Below, in pieces: positions 23,993-33,104 of a stretch of 35,438 nt of DNA. Each line of letters starts with the position of its first letter. Within the stretch, counting starts at the first letter, position 1. The stretch is from NCBI GenBank assembly GCA_015068725.1, contig SVKA01000019.1, positions 1-35,438 on the forward strand. Direction: 5' to 3'. This stretch comes from Oscillospiraceae bacterium (GTDB taxonomy: Bacteria; Bacillota; Clostridia; UBA1381; UMGS1253). A program made the translations under genes and the position numbers. Under the pieces are notes generated by a model. The model was not told the origin of the DNA and searched no databases. It worked only from the letters and a program-made list of their open reading frames with translations.

Positions 23993-26632
23993 TTATTTAA
24001 CGAGTGCGTCAACAAGACTTTCAGCAAGTGCAAGTGCCTCATCAATTTTTGAAGCGTCCTTACCGCCTGCCTGTGCAGAGTCGGGCTTGCCGCCACCGCC
24101 GCCACCGCAAACCTTTGCGATTTCGCCGATGATTTTTCCTGCGTGTACGCCCTTCGCAACGGCTGATTTTGATGCAGCGGCAGAGAATGTAATCTTATCG
24201 CCTGACTCGCTTGCAAAGATTGCTATACCACAATCCATCTTGTCGCGCATCTGGTCGCCGAGCGTACGAAGTGCACCTGCGTCTACGCCTTTTAAGCGGT
24301 TTGTAAATATTTTAACGCCTTTAAGCTCTGTATAGTTGTCCATAAGCGAGCTTGCCTGACTTGCTGCAAGCTTTTCGCGCATCTGGTCTGCTTCTTTTTG
24401 TGCGTTTTTCAAATCTTCAACAATAACCTCTGCTTTTTCAACAAGCTCTGACGGATTTGTCTTTAATATCTTTGCAGCATCACGAAGACTCTGCTGATTG
24501 TTTTTCATAACCTCGAGAGCACCATAACCCGTTACGGCCTCGATACGACGTACACCTGCGGCAACGCCTGTTTCGGAAAGGATAGTGAAAAGACCTGCCT
24601 GACTTGTATTTGTAAGGTGGGTACCACCGCAGAATTCTGTCGAGTAATCACCCATTTTTACAACGCGCACTACATCGCCGTATTTTTCGCCAAACAGCGA
24701 CATCGCACCAAGCTTTTTAGCCTCGTCAATCGGCATTTCGCGCGTATCAATCGGGAGTGCAGCGAGAATTGCATCGTTAACCTTTGCCTCAACTGTTTCG
24801 ATTTCCTCTTGCGTCAATGCGCTGAAATGTGAAAAGTCAAAACGCAAACGCTGCGGGTTAACAGATGAGCCTGCCTGTGCAACGTGTACGCCAAGCGTTT
24901 CACGAAGTGCCTTGTGAAGAAGGTGAGTGGTCGAGTGGTTACGCGCGGTTGCAATCCTTGTTTTAGCATCAACTGTTACACAAGCCTTATCGCCCTTGTT
25001 AACAGTTCCTTTGCTAACGGTTACATGGTGAAGAATTTTTCCGTCGCCAAGCTTCTTTGCATCGGTAACAACCATCTTAAAGCCATCACCAACAATTTCA
25101 CCGTTATCACCCATCTGACCGCCGCTTTCGCCGTATATTACGGTTTTGTCAAGGATAACAACTGCGTTTTCTCCGCTTGAAATACTCTCTGCAACCTGGC
25201 CGTCTTTTACGATAGCTGTTATAGCTGCATCACACTGAGCATTAGCATAGCCGACAAACTCTGTTGTGATTTCTTTTCCCAAGGTTTGATAAATATCCTC
25301 GCTCCAGCCGGCCTCGTCGCCAACCTTTCTTCCTTCTCTTGAACGGTTTTTCTGTTCTGAAAGAAGAGCGTTAAAGGTATCACGGTCAACACCAAGACCC
25401 TTTTCCTGAAGAATTTCTTCTGTAAGGTCGATAGGGAAGCCGTAAGTGTCGTTAAGCGTGAAAGCATCCTCGCCCGAGAGAATCTTTTTGCCGCTCTTTT
25501 CAAGGTCTGCTACCTTTTCTTCAAGAATTGAAAGACCACGGTCAATCGTCTGACTAAAGCTTTCTTCTTCTCTCTTGATCACCTTTTTTATATAATCCTG
25601 CTTTTCCTCAAGCTGCGGATATGCACCCTTTGATTCGCGAACAACTGTGTCGACAATATTATATAGGAATGTTCCTTCTACGCCTAAAAGTCTGCCATGA
25701 CGTGCCGCACGGCGAAGTAATCTTCTAAGAACGTAGCCTCTGCCTTCGTTTGAAGGCATTACACCATCGCAAACCATAAAGGTTGTGCTTCTAATATGGT
25801 CAGTGATAACACGAAGCGAAATATCTGTCTTTTCATTTGCTCCGTAGTTAACCTTTGCTACCTTGCTGATTTCGAGCATAATGTTGCGGATTGTGTCAAC
25901 CTCAAAAAGATTGTTAACATCCTGCATGATAACAGCCATTCTCTCAAGTCCCATACCCGTATCAATGTTGGGATTTGCAAGACGGTTATATACGCCGTTT
26001 TCATCTTTGTCAAACTGTGTGAACACAAGATTCCAGAATTCTACAAATCTGTCGCATTCGCAGCCTACCTTACAGTCAGGGCTGCCGCAACCGTATTTTT
26101 CTCCACGGTCAAAGTAAAGCTCGCTGCAAGGACCACAAGGACCTGTGCCGATTTCCCAGAAGTTGTCTTCTTTACCCATTTTGGAAATGTGAGAAGGATC
26201 TACGCCTACTTCTTTTGTCCAGATGTCGATAGCTTCGTCGTCGTCTTCATACACCGTGATATAAAGACGGTCCTCCGGAAGTCCAAGCTCTTTAGTAACA
26301 AATTCCCATGCCCATGCTGTTGCCTCGTGTTTAAAGTAATCGCCGAAAGAGAAGTTTCCAAGCATTTCAAAAAACGTGCCGTGGCGCGCTGTTATACCAA
26401 CACGCTCAATGTCGGGGGTACGAATACATTTCTGACAGGTAGTTACTCTCTTACGGGGAGGAATTTCCTTTCCGGTGAAATAGGGCTTTAGCGGTGCCAT
26501 GCCCGCATTTATAAGAAGAAGACTGTTGTCATTTTGCGGAACAAGCGGAAATGACGGCATTCTTAGATGTCCCTTGCTTTCAAAGAATTTTAAATATTTT
26601 TCGCGTATTTCATTCAATCCTAATTTTTCCAT
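23993..26632 (-). CDS. alaS: Alanyl-tRNA synthetase
   Basis: AlaS charges tRNA-Ala and edits mischarged Ser and Gly. The 879-residue product has full family length: class II core (LPLVPQNDNSLLLINAGMA-like start near residue 28, TTCQKCIRTPDIERVG, ARHGTFFEMLGNFSFGDYF), the editing-site HSTTHLLHKAL and EFCGGTH zinc ligands, then the C-Ala domain with a glycine-rich GGGGGGKPDSAQAGG. The ATG follows AAGGGG. It lies 44 bases after metG; that gap is too short for a T-box leader. Confidence 0.97.
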   Translation of the reverse strand: MEKLGLNEIREKYLKFFESKGHLRMPSFPLVPQNDNSLLLINAGMAPLKPYFTGKEIPPRKRVTTCQKCIRTPDIERVGITARHGTFFEMLGNFSFGDYFKHEATAWAWEFVTKELGLPEDRLYITVYEDDDEAIDIWTKEVGVDPSHISKMGKEDNFWEIGTGPCGPCSELYFDRGEKYGCGSPDCKVGCECDRFVEFWNLVFTQFDKDENGVYNRLANPNIDTGMGLERMAVIMQDVNNLFEVDTIRNIMLEISKVAKVNYGANEKTDISLRVITDHIRSTTFMVCDGVMPSNEGRGYVLRRLLRRAARHGRLLGVEGTFLYNIVDTVVRESKGAYPQLEEKQDYIKKVIKREEESFSQTIDRGLSILEEKVADLEKSGKKILSGEDAFTLNDTYGFPIDLTEEILQEKGLGVDRDTFNALLSEQKNRSREGRKVGDEAGWSEDIYQTLGKEITTEFVGYANAQCDAAITAIVKDGQVAESISSGENAVVILDKTVIYGESGGQMGDNGEIVGDGFKMVVTDAKKLGDGKILHHVTVSKGTVNKGDKACVTVDAKTRIATARNHSTTHLLHKALRETLGVHVAQAGSSVNPQRLRFDFSHFSALTQEEIETVEAKVNDAILAALPIDTREMPIDEAKKLGAMSLFGEKYGDVVRVVKMGDYSTEFCGGTHLTNTSQAGLFTILSETGVAAGVRRIEAVTGYGALEVMKNNQQSLRDAAKILKTNPSELVEKAEVIVEDLKNAQKEADQMREKLAASQASSLMDNYTELKGVKIFTNRLKGVDAGALRTLGDQMRDKMDCGIAIFASESGDKITFSAAASKSAVAKGVHAGKIIGEIAKVCGGGGGGKPDSAQAGGKDASKIDEALALAESLVDALVK

Positions 26633-26676
26633 TTTTAATTACCCCTTATATATTTACTAAATTTTATTTACAAAAA

Positions 26677-28635
26677 TTATCTTACTTGTGAGCCGGACGC
26701 TATGTCTTTATCAAGTGTACATATCGAAAGAGTATCAGCATCAGATGCGGCCAAAATCATACCGTATGAATCTACGCCGCGAAGCTTTACTGGTTTAAGA
26801 TTTGCAATTACAATAACATTTTTGCCCACAAGCTCATCGGGCGTGTAATGCTTTGCAAGTCCCGACACAATCTGGCGCTTTTCATCGCCAAGCTCAACCA
26901 TAAGCTTGTAAAGCTTGTCAGCACCTTCGATTTTTTCGACGCTTAAAACCTTTGCTACTCTTAAATCAAGCTTTGCAAAATCGTCTATTGTGATTTGCTC
27001 GGCTGCTTTTTCTTCTTTTGGTGTTTCTGCCTTTTTATCCTCTTTTTTCTCTTCCTTAGGATATTTTTTAGCTATAAACGCATTTATTTCTTCAAGCTTT
27101 TTGACTTCATCAAGTCTTACAAAAAGAGGCTCTGCTTTTCCAACCGATGCGCCTGCTTTAAGTGAACCGAAAGCGTCAAGGCTTTCAATGCTTGTATCAC
27201 ATCCGCCGATTTGTTCATAAATTTTCTTTGCAGTTTCGGGCATAAATGCTTCGAGAAGCACTGCAATTATGCGAATTGACTCCAAAAGGTTGTATATTAC
27301 GCTCATGAGGCGGTCTTTACTGCTTTCATCCTTTGCAAGTGCCCACGGAGCAGTTTCATCAATGTATTTATTTGAGCGGCGTGCAAGATTCATAATAAGC
27401 TCAAGTGAATCTGCTACGCGCAGTTTATCCATTTTTTCTTTTACGCCAGATACCGTTTCAAGACAAACCTTCTTTAAGTCTTTGTCAAATTCATCCTCGG
27501 TGCAGGCACTTGGAATAACGCCATCAAAATATTTTGTGCACATCGCAACTGTACGGTTTACGAGGTTGCCAAGTGTGTTTGCAAGGTCTGAATTAAAGCG
27601 GCTTATAATTGTTTCGTACGTTATTGTACCGTCGGATGCAAACGGCATCTCGCTGAGTACATAATAGCGGATGGCGTCAACACCGAACATCTTGGCAAGG
27701 TCATCGGCATACATTACGTTTCCGCGCGATTTGCTCATTTTGTCAACGCCTGACAAAAGCCACGGATGGCCAAAAATCTGCTTTGGTAGTGGCTCACCAA
27801 GAGCCATTAAAATAATCGGCCAGTATATTGTGTGAAAACGCAAAATATCTTTTCCAATAATGTGAACATCTGCGGGCCAGTATTTTTTATAGTTATCTGC
27901 CGGATTTTCGGTGTCATAACCAAGAGCTGTAATATAGTTTGAAAGTGCATCTATCCATACATATACAACGTGCCCCGGGTCAAATTCTACCGGTATACCC
28001 CATGTGAATGTGCTTCTTGACACGCACAAATCCTGAAGTCCGGGCTTTAAAAAGTTGTTAACCATTTCGTTTTTGCGTGATTCGGGAGCGATAAAATCAG
28101 GATGCGACTCAATATGCTCCATAAGCTTGTCCTGATACTTGCTCATTTTGAAGAAATACGCTTCCTCTTTTGTGGGCACAACCTCGCGTCCACAGTCGGG
28201 ACAGCATCCGTCAACAAGCTGTGATGGTGTGAAGAACGATTCACAGGGAACACAATAAAGTCCCTCGTACTCGCTTTTGTATATATCGCCCTGGTCATAG
28301 AGCTTTTTGAAAATCTTTTTTACAGTTTCTTCGTGATATGTGTCAGTTGTACGAATGAAATGGTCATATGATGTATTCATAAGATTCCAGATGTTTTTGA
28401 TTTCTCCTGCAACAGAGTCTACATACTCCTTTGGAGAGATGCCTGTTTCCTCTGCCGCCTGCTGAATTTTCTGACCATGCTCATCAGTACCTGTCAAAAA
28501 GAATACGTCATAGCCAAGCTTGCGCTTAAAGCGCGCAATAGCGTCTGTCAAAATGACCTCGTATGTGTTGCCTATATGAGGCTTTCGCGATGTATAGGCA
28601 ATCGCTGTTGTTATATAATATTTTTCTTTACTCAA
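26677..28635 (-). CDS. metG: Methionyl-tRNA synthetase with C-terminal tRNA-binding domain
   Basis: MetG charges tRNA-Met. The roughly 652-residue product has the class I site as KPHIGNTYE (HIGN in place of HIGH), the zinc-knob cysteines CVPC and CCPDC, LTGTDEHGQK, the DKMSKSRGNV loop, an anticodon-binding helical domain and, after a Lys/Glu-rich linker (KKEDKKAETPKEEKAAE), an OB-fold tRNA-binding domain with DLRVAKVLSVEKIEGADKLY. I prefer TTG 28635, which follows AAGAAGGTGG by 6 bases; a GTG at 28644 opens the frame but sits inside that site. It is 31 bases after apgM. Confidence 0.95.
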   Translation of the reverse strand: MSKEKYYITTAIAYTSRKPHIGNTYEVILTDAIARFKRKLGYDVFFLTGTDEHGQKIQQAAEETGISPKEYVDSVAGEIKNIWNLMNTSYDHFIRTTDTYHEETVKKIFKKLYDQGDIYKSEYEGLYCVPCESFFTPSQLVDGCCPDCGREVVPTKEEAYFFKMSKYQDKLMEHIESHPDFIAPESRKNEMVNNFLKPGLQDLCVSRSTFTWGIPVEFDPGHVVYVWIDALSNYITALGYDTENPADNYKKYWPADVHIIGKDILRFHTIYWPIILMALGEPLPKQIFGHPWLLSGVDKMSKSRGNVMYADDLAKMFGVDAIRYYVLSEMPFASDGTITYETIISRFNSDLANTLGNLVNRTVAMCTKYFDGVIPSACTEDEFDKDLKKVCLETVSGVKEKMDKLRVADSLELIMNLARRSNKYIDETAPWALAKDESSKDRLMSVIYNLLESIRIIAVLLEAFMPETAKKIYEQIGGCDTSIESLDAFGSLKAGASVGKAEPLFVRLDEVKKLEEINAFIAKKYPKEEKKEDKKAETPKEEKAAEQITIDDFAKLDLRVAKVLSVEKIEGADKLYKLMVELGDEKRQIVSGLAKHYTPDELVGKNVIVIANLKPVKLRGVDSYGMILAASDADTLSICTLDKDIASGSQVR

Positions 28636-28666
28636 TGTTGCCACCTTCTTTATATAAATTCACTTA

Positions 28667-29878
28667 TTATTTTGCTGATAAAAAATCATCCATCAATGTA
28701 TAGCCTTCGCTTTTGAAAATGCCCGTCTTTGCAGCGTCCTCTTCGCAGTAGGTGCGTTTTTGATTTTCTGTTTTGTTATTGCTTCTGAAAATCACATACG
28801 GAACACTTTCCGAGGAATGTGTCATTATTGCAAGCGGTGTCGGATGGTCAGGCATCAAAAGTATGCTGTAATCCTCGCCGGCATTTTCGAGTGCGTCAAT
28901 AATCATTTTTGCCGCCGCATCGAGTTTTTCTATCGAAAGCACTTTGTTTTCGATTTCGCCTCTGTGACCGCACTCATCAGCCGCCTCAACGTGCAGATAT
29001 ACAAAATCCTTGCCGCCAAGGAGTGCATCAATTGCTGCTTTGGCTTTTCCCTCAAAGTTGGTGTGTACGTTGCCCGTTGCACCCTCAACCTCAATTACGT
29101 CCATATCTGCGCCGTAACCGATTCCTTTTAAAAGGTCAACTGCCGAAATTACTGCGCCTGACAAGCCGTATTTTTCTTTAAACGAGGGAAGGGAAGGCTT
29201 GCTTCCTTGTCCCCAGAACCAAAGTGTGTTGGCAGGGTTTAGGCCTTTTTCTGCGCGCGCCTTGTTTACGGGGTGCTCCTTTAATATGTCATAGCTTTTT
29301 TTCATCATATCCAAAAGAATGTCAGCATAGTCGCCCTTTGGAAGATAATCGCCAATCACGCGTTTTGATATATCGTGCGGAGGGGTAAGAGTGCTGTTTA
29401 GACTTCCGTCATGCATAACAAGAAGGTTTCTGTAGCTTGTACCTGCATAAAAGCGAAGCTTGTCAGTGCCAAATTCATTTTGAATAGCAGCCATAAGCTC
29501 GGCACCTTCTTTTGAACTTATCTCGTCAGCACTGTAATCAAGCATTGTCTTTTTTGAAAAGTCCTCATCATCAGAAAGCGTTACAGTATTTACACGATAT
29601 GTAACATCGCCGTCTACAAGTGGCGCGCCAATTGACACGGCTTCGAGAGGTGAGCGGCCCGTATAATATTTTTTAGGGTTATAGCCCATTACGGAAAGGT
29701 TTGCAACATCGCTTCCGGGAGCCATACCATCGGGGACTGTTTTAACCATTCCCATTTTGCCATATGCGGCAAGCATATCCATCGTGGGCTTTTTTGCGAC
29801 TTGAAGCGGTGTTTTATTACCGAGTGCATCGACGGGAGTGTCTGCCATTCCGTCGCCGAGAATAACAATATATTTCAA
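28667..29878 (-). CDS. apgM: Cofactor-independent phosphoglycerate mutase, archaeal type
   Basis: ApgM interconverts 3- and 2-phosphoglycerate with divalent metal. The 403-residue product is the short archaeal form, with KYIVILGDGMADTP at the N-terminus, PGSDVANLSVMGYNP containing the phospho-acceptor serine, YTGRSPLEA, HVEAADECGHRGE and the C-terminal metal-site block LLMPDHPTPLAIMTHS. The start is TTG 29878, 9 bases after AAAGGAG. It heads an operon with metG, alaS and hinT, an unusual partner for tRNA synthetases. Confidence 0.93.
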   Translation of the reverse strand: MKYIVILGDGMADTPVDALGNKTPLQVAKKPTMDMLAAYGKMGMVKTVPDGMAPGSDVANLSVMGYNPKKYYTGRSPLEAVSIGAPLVDGDVTYRVNTVTLSDDEDFSKKTMLDYSADEISSKEGAELMAAIQNEFGTDKLRFYAGTSYRNLLVMHDGSLNSTLTPPHDISKRVIGDYLPKGDYADILLDMMKKSYDILKEHPVNKARAEKGLNPANTLWFWGQGSKPSLPSFKEKYGLSGAVISAVDLLKGIGYGADMDVIEVEGATGNVHTNFEGKAKAAIDALLGGKDFVYLHVEAADECGHRGEIENKVLSIEKLDAAAKMIIDALENAGEDYSILLMPDHPTPLAIMTHSSESVPYVIFRSNNKTENQKRTYCEEDAAKTGIFKSEGYTLMDDFLSAK

Positions 29879-29912
29879 GATAATCTACTCCTTTATTATA
29901 CATATATCCTTT

Positions 29913-29941
29913 ATTATACTACAAATTATTTACTATTACAA
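29913..29941 (-). promoter_or_regulatory. Sigma-A promoter of apgM-metG-alaS-hinT
   Basis: On the minus strand TTGTAA (29941-29936), 17-base spacer, TATAAT (29918-29913). The leader before apgM is only about 30 bases. Confidence 0.75.
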
Positions 29942-30005
29942 GGATTTTCAATCATTTTGTGCACGAATTTGGCAAAAAAATTTTATAAAAAATAATGTTT
30001 TTGTA

Positions 30006-30034
30006 TTGCGAATAGGTGAAAAAAATGTTATACT
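30006..30034 (+). promoter_or_regulatory. Promoter of the hisD-like unit
   Basis: TTGCGA (30006-30011), 17-base spacer, TATACT (30029-30034) with an extended TG. The leader of about 75 bases is A-rich; I see no terminator or riboswitch in it. Confidence 0.6.
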
Positions 30035-30117
30035 AAAGATTATTACAAAAAAATACATTTTTGTTGTATAAAAAAGCAGACAAAATTGAAAATACATACA
30101 AAAAAGGATGGGTAGAT

Positions 30118-31416
30118 ATGAATATTTATAAGCTTTCCGAAATGAGCGAGGAAAAAAGACAATTTATAATGAAACGTGCAGAGCTTGACATTTCAGAGCA
30201 GATGAAAATTGCAAAAGAGGTGTCTGACGATATACGTGTACGTGGCGACGAGGCGGTGCTTGAATATACTGCAAAGTTTGACCGTGTGCAGCTTAGCGCA
30301 GAAAATATGAAGGTGAGCGAAGAAGAGATTGAACGCGGCTATAACGCATGTGATGAAAAAACACGTGAGGCGATTGAATATGCTGCAAAAAACATTCATG
30401 ATTTTCACGAAAAACAGCTTCCTGAAGAAATTTGGTTTACAAATGTTGACGAAGGACTTATGGTGGGTGAAAAAACAACACCTATCGTTGACGTGTGCCT
30501 TTATGTTCCGCGCGGTAAAGGCAGCTTTCCGTCGGTACTTTTGATGCTTGGTGTGCCCGCAATAGTAGCAGGTGTGCCAAGAGTCGTAGTTGTTACACCG
30601 CCGAATGAAAAGGGTGGCGTTGATGATGCGATTTTGGCTGCGGCAAAAATTATAGGCATTAAAGAGATTTACAAGGTAGGCGGAATTCAGGCGGTTGCAT
30701 CTGTAGCATATGGAACACAGACAATTCCAAAATGCCACAAGATAATCGGCCCCGGAAACAGCTATGCAACCGCGGCAAAGCGCGTTTTGGCAAATTACAT
30801 AGATGCAGGACTTCCTGCAGGCCCGAGCGAGTCAATCATACTTGCCGATGAAAAGGCAGACCCGCATAAGGTGGCGCTTGACTGGATGATTGAGGCAGAG
30901 CACGGTCCTGATTCGGCGGCGCTTCTTGTTACACACAGCAAAGAGCTTGCCGATAAGGTAGTACCGATTATGGAGGCACAGCTTGAAAAGATAAGCGAAA
31001 AACGCCGCGAGTTTATAAAGACAAACTATTCGACATACGGCGGAATTATTATTACAGATTCACTTGAACAGTCAATTGACTTTGTAAACGATTATGCACC
31101 CGAGCATATGGAGGTTATGTGCGAAAATCCGTTTGACATACTTCCAAAAATCAAAAATGCGGGCGAGATACTTTTGGGAGAATATGCACCGATTACACTT
31201 TGCAACTTCGTTTTGGGACCAAATGCGATTTTGCCCACAGGCGGCTTTGCAAAGACATACAGCAGCGTGTCTGTATTTGACTTTTTAAAGCGTTCATCAA
31301 TCGGTTATGTTACAAAGGAAGGGTTTAAGAGAGTGCGTGGCTATGCAGACACTCTTGCGACGGTCGAGGGCTTTGATACACACGCTCTTGCCGTACGCGA
31401 AAGAAAGGTAGATTAA
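30118..31416 (+). CDS. Histidinol dehydrogenase-family protein with altered zinc ligands
   Basis: The 432-residue product is clearly in the HisD family: VPRGKGSFPSVLLM, GGIQAVASVAYGTQ, IIGPGNSYATAAKR, AGPSESIILAD, and the catalytic pair E329-H330 in APEHMEV. Compared with the known zinc site Gln259-His262-Asp360-His419 of E. coli HisD, this protein has E259, H262, N363 and H422, and the conserved histidine of PNHVLPT (His367) is A370. So two zinc ligands are exchanged (Q to E, D to N) and a substrate-side histidine is lost. HisD relatives with other substrates exist, such as the sulfopropanediol dehydrogenase HpsN. I therefore doubt that it oxidises histidinol. The ATG at 30118 follows AAAAGGATGGG. 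An altered HisB-like gene follows 14 bases later. Confidence 0.85.
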   Translation: MNIYKLSEMSEEKRQFIMKRAELDISEQMKIAKEVSDDIRVRGDEAVLEYTAKFDRVQLSAENMKVSEEEIERGYNACDEKTREAIEYAAKNIHDFHEKQLPEEIWFTNVDEGLMVGEKTTPIVDVCLYVPRGKGSFPSVLLMLGVPAIVAGVPRVVVVTPPNEKGGVDDAILAAAKIIGIKEIYKVGGIQAVASVAYGTQTIPKCHKIIGPGNSYATAAKRVLANYIDAGLPAGPSESIILADEKADPHKVALDWMIEAEHGPDSAALLVTHSKELADKVVPIMEAQLEKISEKRREFIKTNYSTYGGIIITDSLEQSIDFVNDYAPEHMEVMCENPFDILPKIKNAGEILLGEYAPITLCNFVLGPNAILPTGGFAKTYSSVSVFDFLKRSSIGYVTKEGFKRVRGYADTLATVEGFDTHALAVRERKVD

Positions 31417-31430
31417 AGGAGATGCTTGAT

Positions 31431-32051
31431 ATGAATACAATCAGCGTTACAAGAAAAACAACAGAATCAGAAATGATTTTAAAGCTTACACCGCCGCCGC
31501 TTGCGAGCGATTACAGAGCAAAAATCAACACACCAATCATATTTTTAAATCACATGATAGAGCACATCGCATGGCGCAGTGGCTTTAATATCGAAACAGA
31601 GGTAAAGCTTGACAAATTCTGCCTTGCTCACCTTGTTTGTGAGGATTTGGGTATAGCATTTGGACGTGCTGTGGCAGAGTATGTTTCGCGCCACGTTGAC
31701 GATGGCGTAAATTCTTATGGATTTGGCGTTGGCATTATTGATGAGGCAAAGGCGCAGTGCGTTATAAGCTTTGAATCACGTTCATATTTTGATTTTACAA
31801 GCAAAGTAGAACTTCCTGCCGAGGCAGAGGATATGCACGCAGAGGATCTTAGCGTATTTTTAGATGGCTTTGCACAGGGAGCAAGAGCAACGCTTCATAT
31901 CGATATTGATAAAGGCGTAAATTCGCATCATATATGGGAGGCAGTATACCGCGCATTTGGTATAGCGCTTGGAGAAGCGCTAAAGCTCAATCCTGAAAAA
32001 AGCGGCAGAACAAGTGGCGTTGCAGGGAAAATTGATTTTGTGATAGAGTAA
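31431..32051 (+). CDS. Imidazoleglycerol-phosphate dehydratase-like protein with a degraded metal site
   Basis: The 206-residue product follows the HisB (IGPD) plan: RKTTESEM near the start, INTPIIFLNHM in place of INTGIGFFDHM, then the C-terminal GVNSHHIWEA. IGPD uses two HHxxE motifs and further histidines to bind two manganese ions. Here the second HHxxE (H166-H167, E170), H41 and H156 remain, but the first motif is H67-L68-V-C-E71 and the histidine of the ATHGGF motif is R49. The preceding acidic pair (DDHH) is L-A. One metal site looks broken. I start at ATG 31431, 9 bases after AAAGGAG; an ATG at 31422 overlaps that site. Function is uncertain. Confidence 0.8.
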   Translation: MNTISVTRKTTESEMILKLTPPPLASDYRAKINTPIIFLNHMIEHIAWRSGFNIETEVKLDKFCLAHLVCEDLGIAFGRAVAEYVSRHVDDGVNSYGFGVGIIDEAKAQCVISFESRSYFDFTSKVELPAEAEDMHAEDLSVFLDGFAQGARATLHIDIDKGVNSHHIWEAVYRAFGIALGEALKLNPEKSGRTSGVAGKIDFVIE

Positions 32052-32070
32052 GTTTTACGGAGCGTGCACA

Positions 32071-33077
32071 ATGGCAAAAATAAAGGACTTTTTAAATAAA
32101 TATGACACGATACTTTTCGATATGGACGGAGTTATTACAAGCGAGCAGGCATATTGGACGTGTGCTGCGCTTGTAGTATATGAAATGCTTACATCGCGTG
32201 AGTTTTTTGGCGATGGCAAAGCATACGATACCGATATGTATAACAAACGCAAACAAATTCGCGATGAGGTGTTTTGCGGCGACAAAACCATCAGTACGCT
32301 CAAAAACAAAGGCGTAAACAGTAATTGGGATTTGGCGTATGTGGTTTTGGCAGAGGCGCTTTTGTGTGAAAAGTATGATTTTGACGTTGTGTATGAGCGT
32401 GTTTGCAAATATGATAATGATGTTTTTTTGCATTATGATATTCTTGCACAGAAGCTTAGTAAAAAATTTGGAAAAACAAAGGAATATTATGCACGCTTAG
32501 GTCCTTTCTGGGACGAGGTTTGCGCTGTATTTCAGAAGATATATCTCGGCGAGGCAGATGCACCGCCGCTTATGGGCGATAGATGCCTATATTTAGTGTA
32601 GAGCAAACAAAAAAAGTGTTGTCCGCACTCAAAGAAAACGGAAAATCGCTCGGCACCGGAACGGGACGTCCGCTTTGCGAGCTTAAAAGTCCGTTTGAAA
32701 GATGGGGGCTTACACAGTTTTTTGATAAAGAGCGTTTGATAACATATGATGAGGTTGTAAATGCCGAGGAGCAAATGGCGAGGGAAGGTGTTTTGCTTGG
32801 CCTTACAAAGCCGCATCCGTTTATGTTTTTAAAGGGTGCGCTTAAAAAGGATTATCTAACGCAGAAGATTGTAAGCGGCGATTATGATAAAGCTATTTTA
32901 TCAAAAACGCTTGTAGTAGGTGATGCGGGAGCGGATATGTTGTCTGCACAGGCGGGTGGTATGGATTTTCTCGCGGTACTCACGGGCATTTCGGGCAAAG
33001 CGGCAAAGCCTTATTTCGAGGCTCACGGCGCGACCTATATTCTTGACTCAATTTGCGACATGATAATAGATGATTAA
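32071..33077 (+). pseudogene. HAD-superfamily hydrolase, split by a single-base frameshift
   Basis: Two adjacent frames make one HAD protein of about 336 residues. The first (32071-32601, 176 aa) has motif I in ILFDMDGVIT (nucleophile D17, D19) and a helical cap. The second (32583-33077, 164 aa) has motif II in SLGTGTGRP, the motif III lysine in KPHPFMFLKG and motif IV in VVGDAGADMLSAQAGG. The first frame stops at 32599. Adding one base between 32578 and 32582 (for example GATAAGATG for GATAGATG) joins them in frame. No slippery heptamer is seen in the overlap. ATG 32583 could restart translation, but its site is weak. It may be a recent mutation, a sequencing error or a truly split gene. It follows the HisB-like gene by 19 bases. 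Confidence 0.8.
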
Positions 33078-33104
33078 TAAAAGCATAGATAGGATGGATA
33101 AGCT

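Noticed and set aside
25796-26491. 231-residue open frame on the plus strand
   Set aside because: It is antisense to alaS, is rich in Cys, Phe and Val as expected from the complement of coding sequence, and lacks a ribosome binding site.
26633-26676. T-box leader before alaS, or before metG
   Set aside because: The metG-alaS gap is 44 bases and the apgM leader about 30; neither can hold a T-box stem and antiterminator.
30193-30738. 181-residue open frame on the minus strand
   Set aside because: It is the complement of the HisD-like gene with no start signals.
32578-32601. Programmed -1 frameshift in the HAD gene
   Set aside because: The in-frame bases of the overlap do not form an X-XXY-YYZ slippery heptamer and I see no strong stem just downstream; a missing base explains it more simply.
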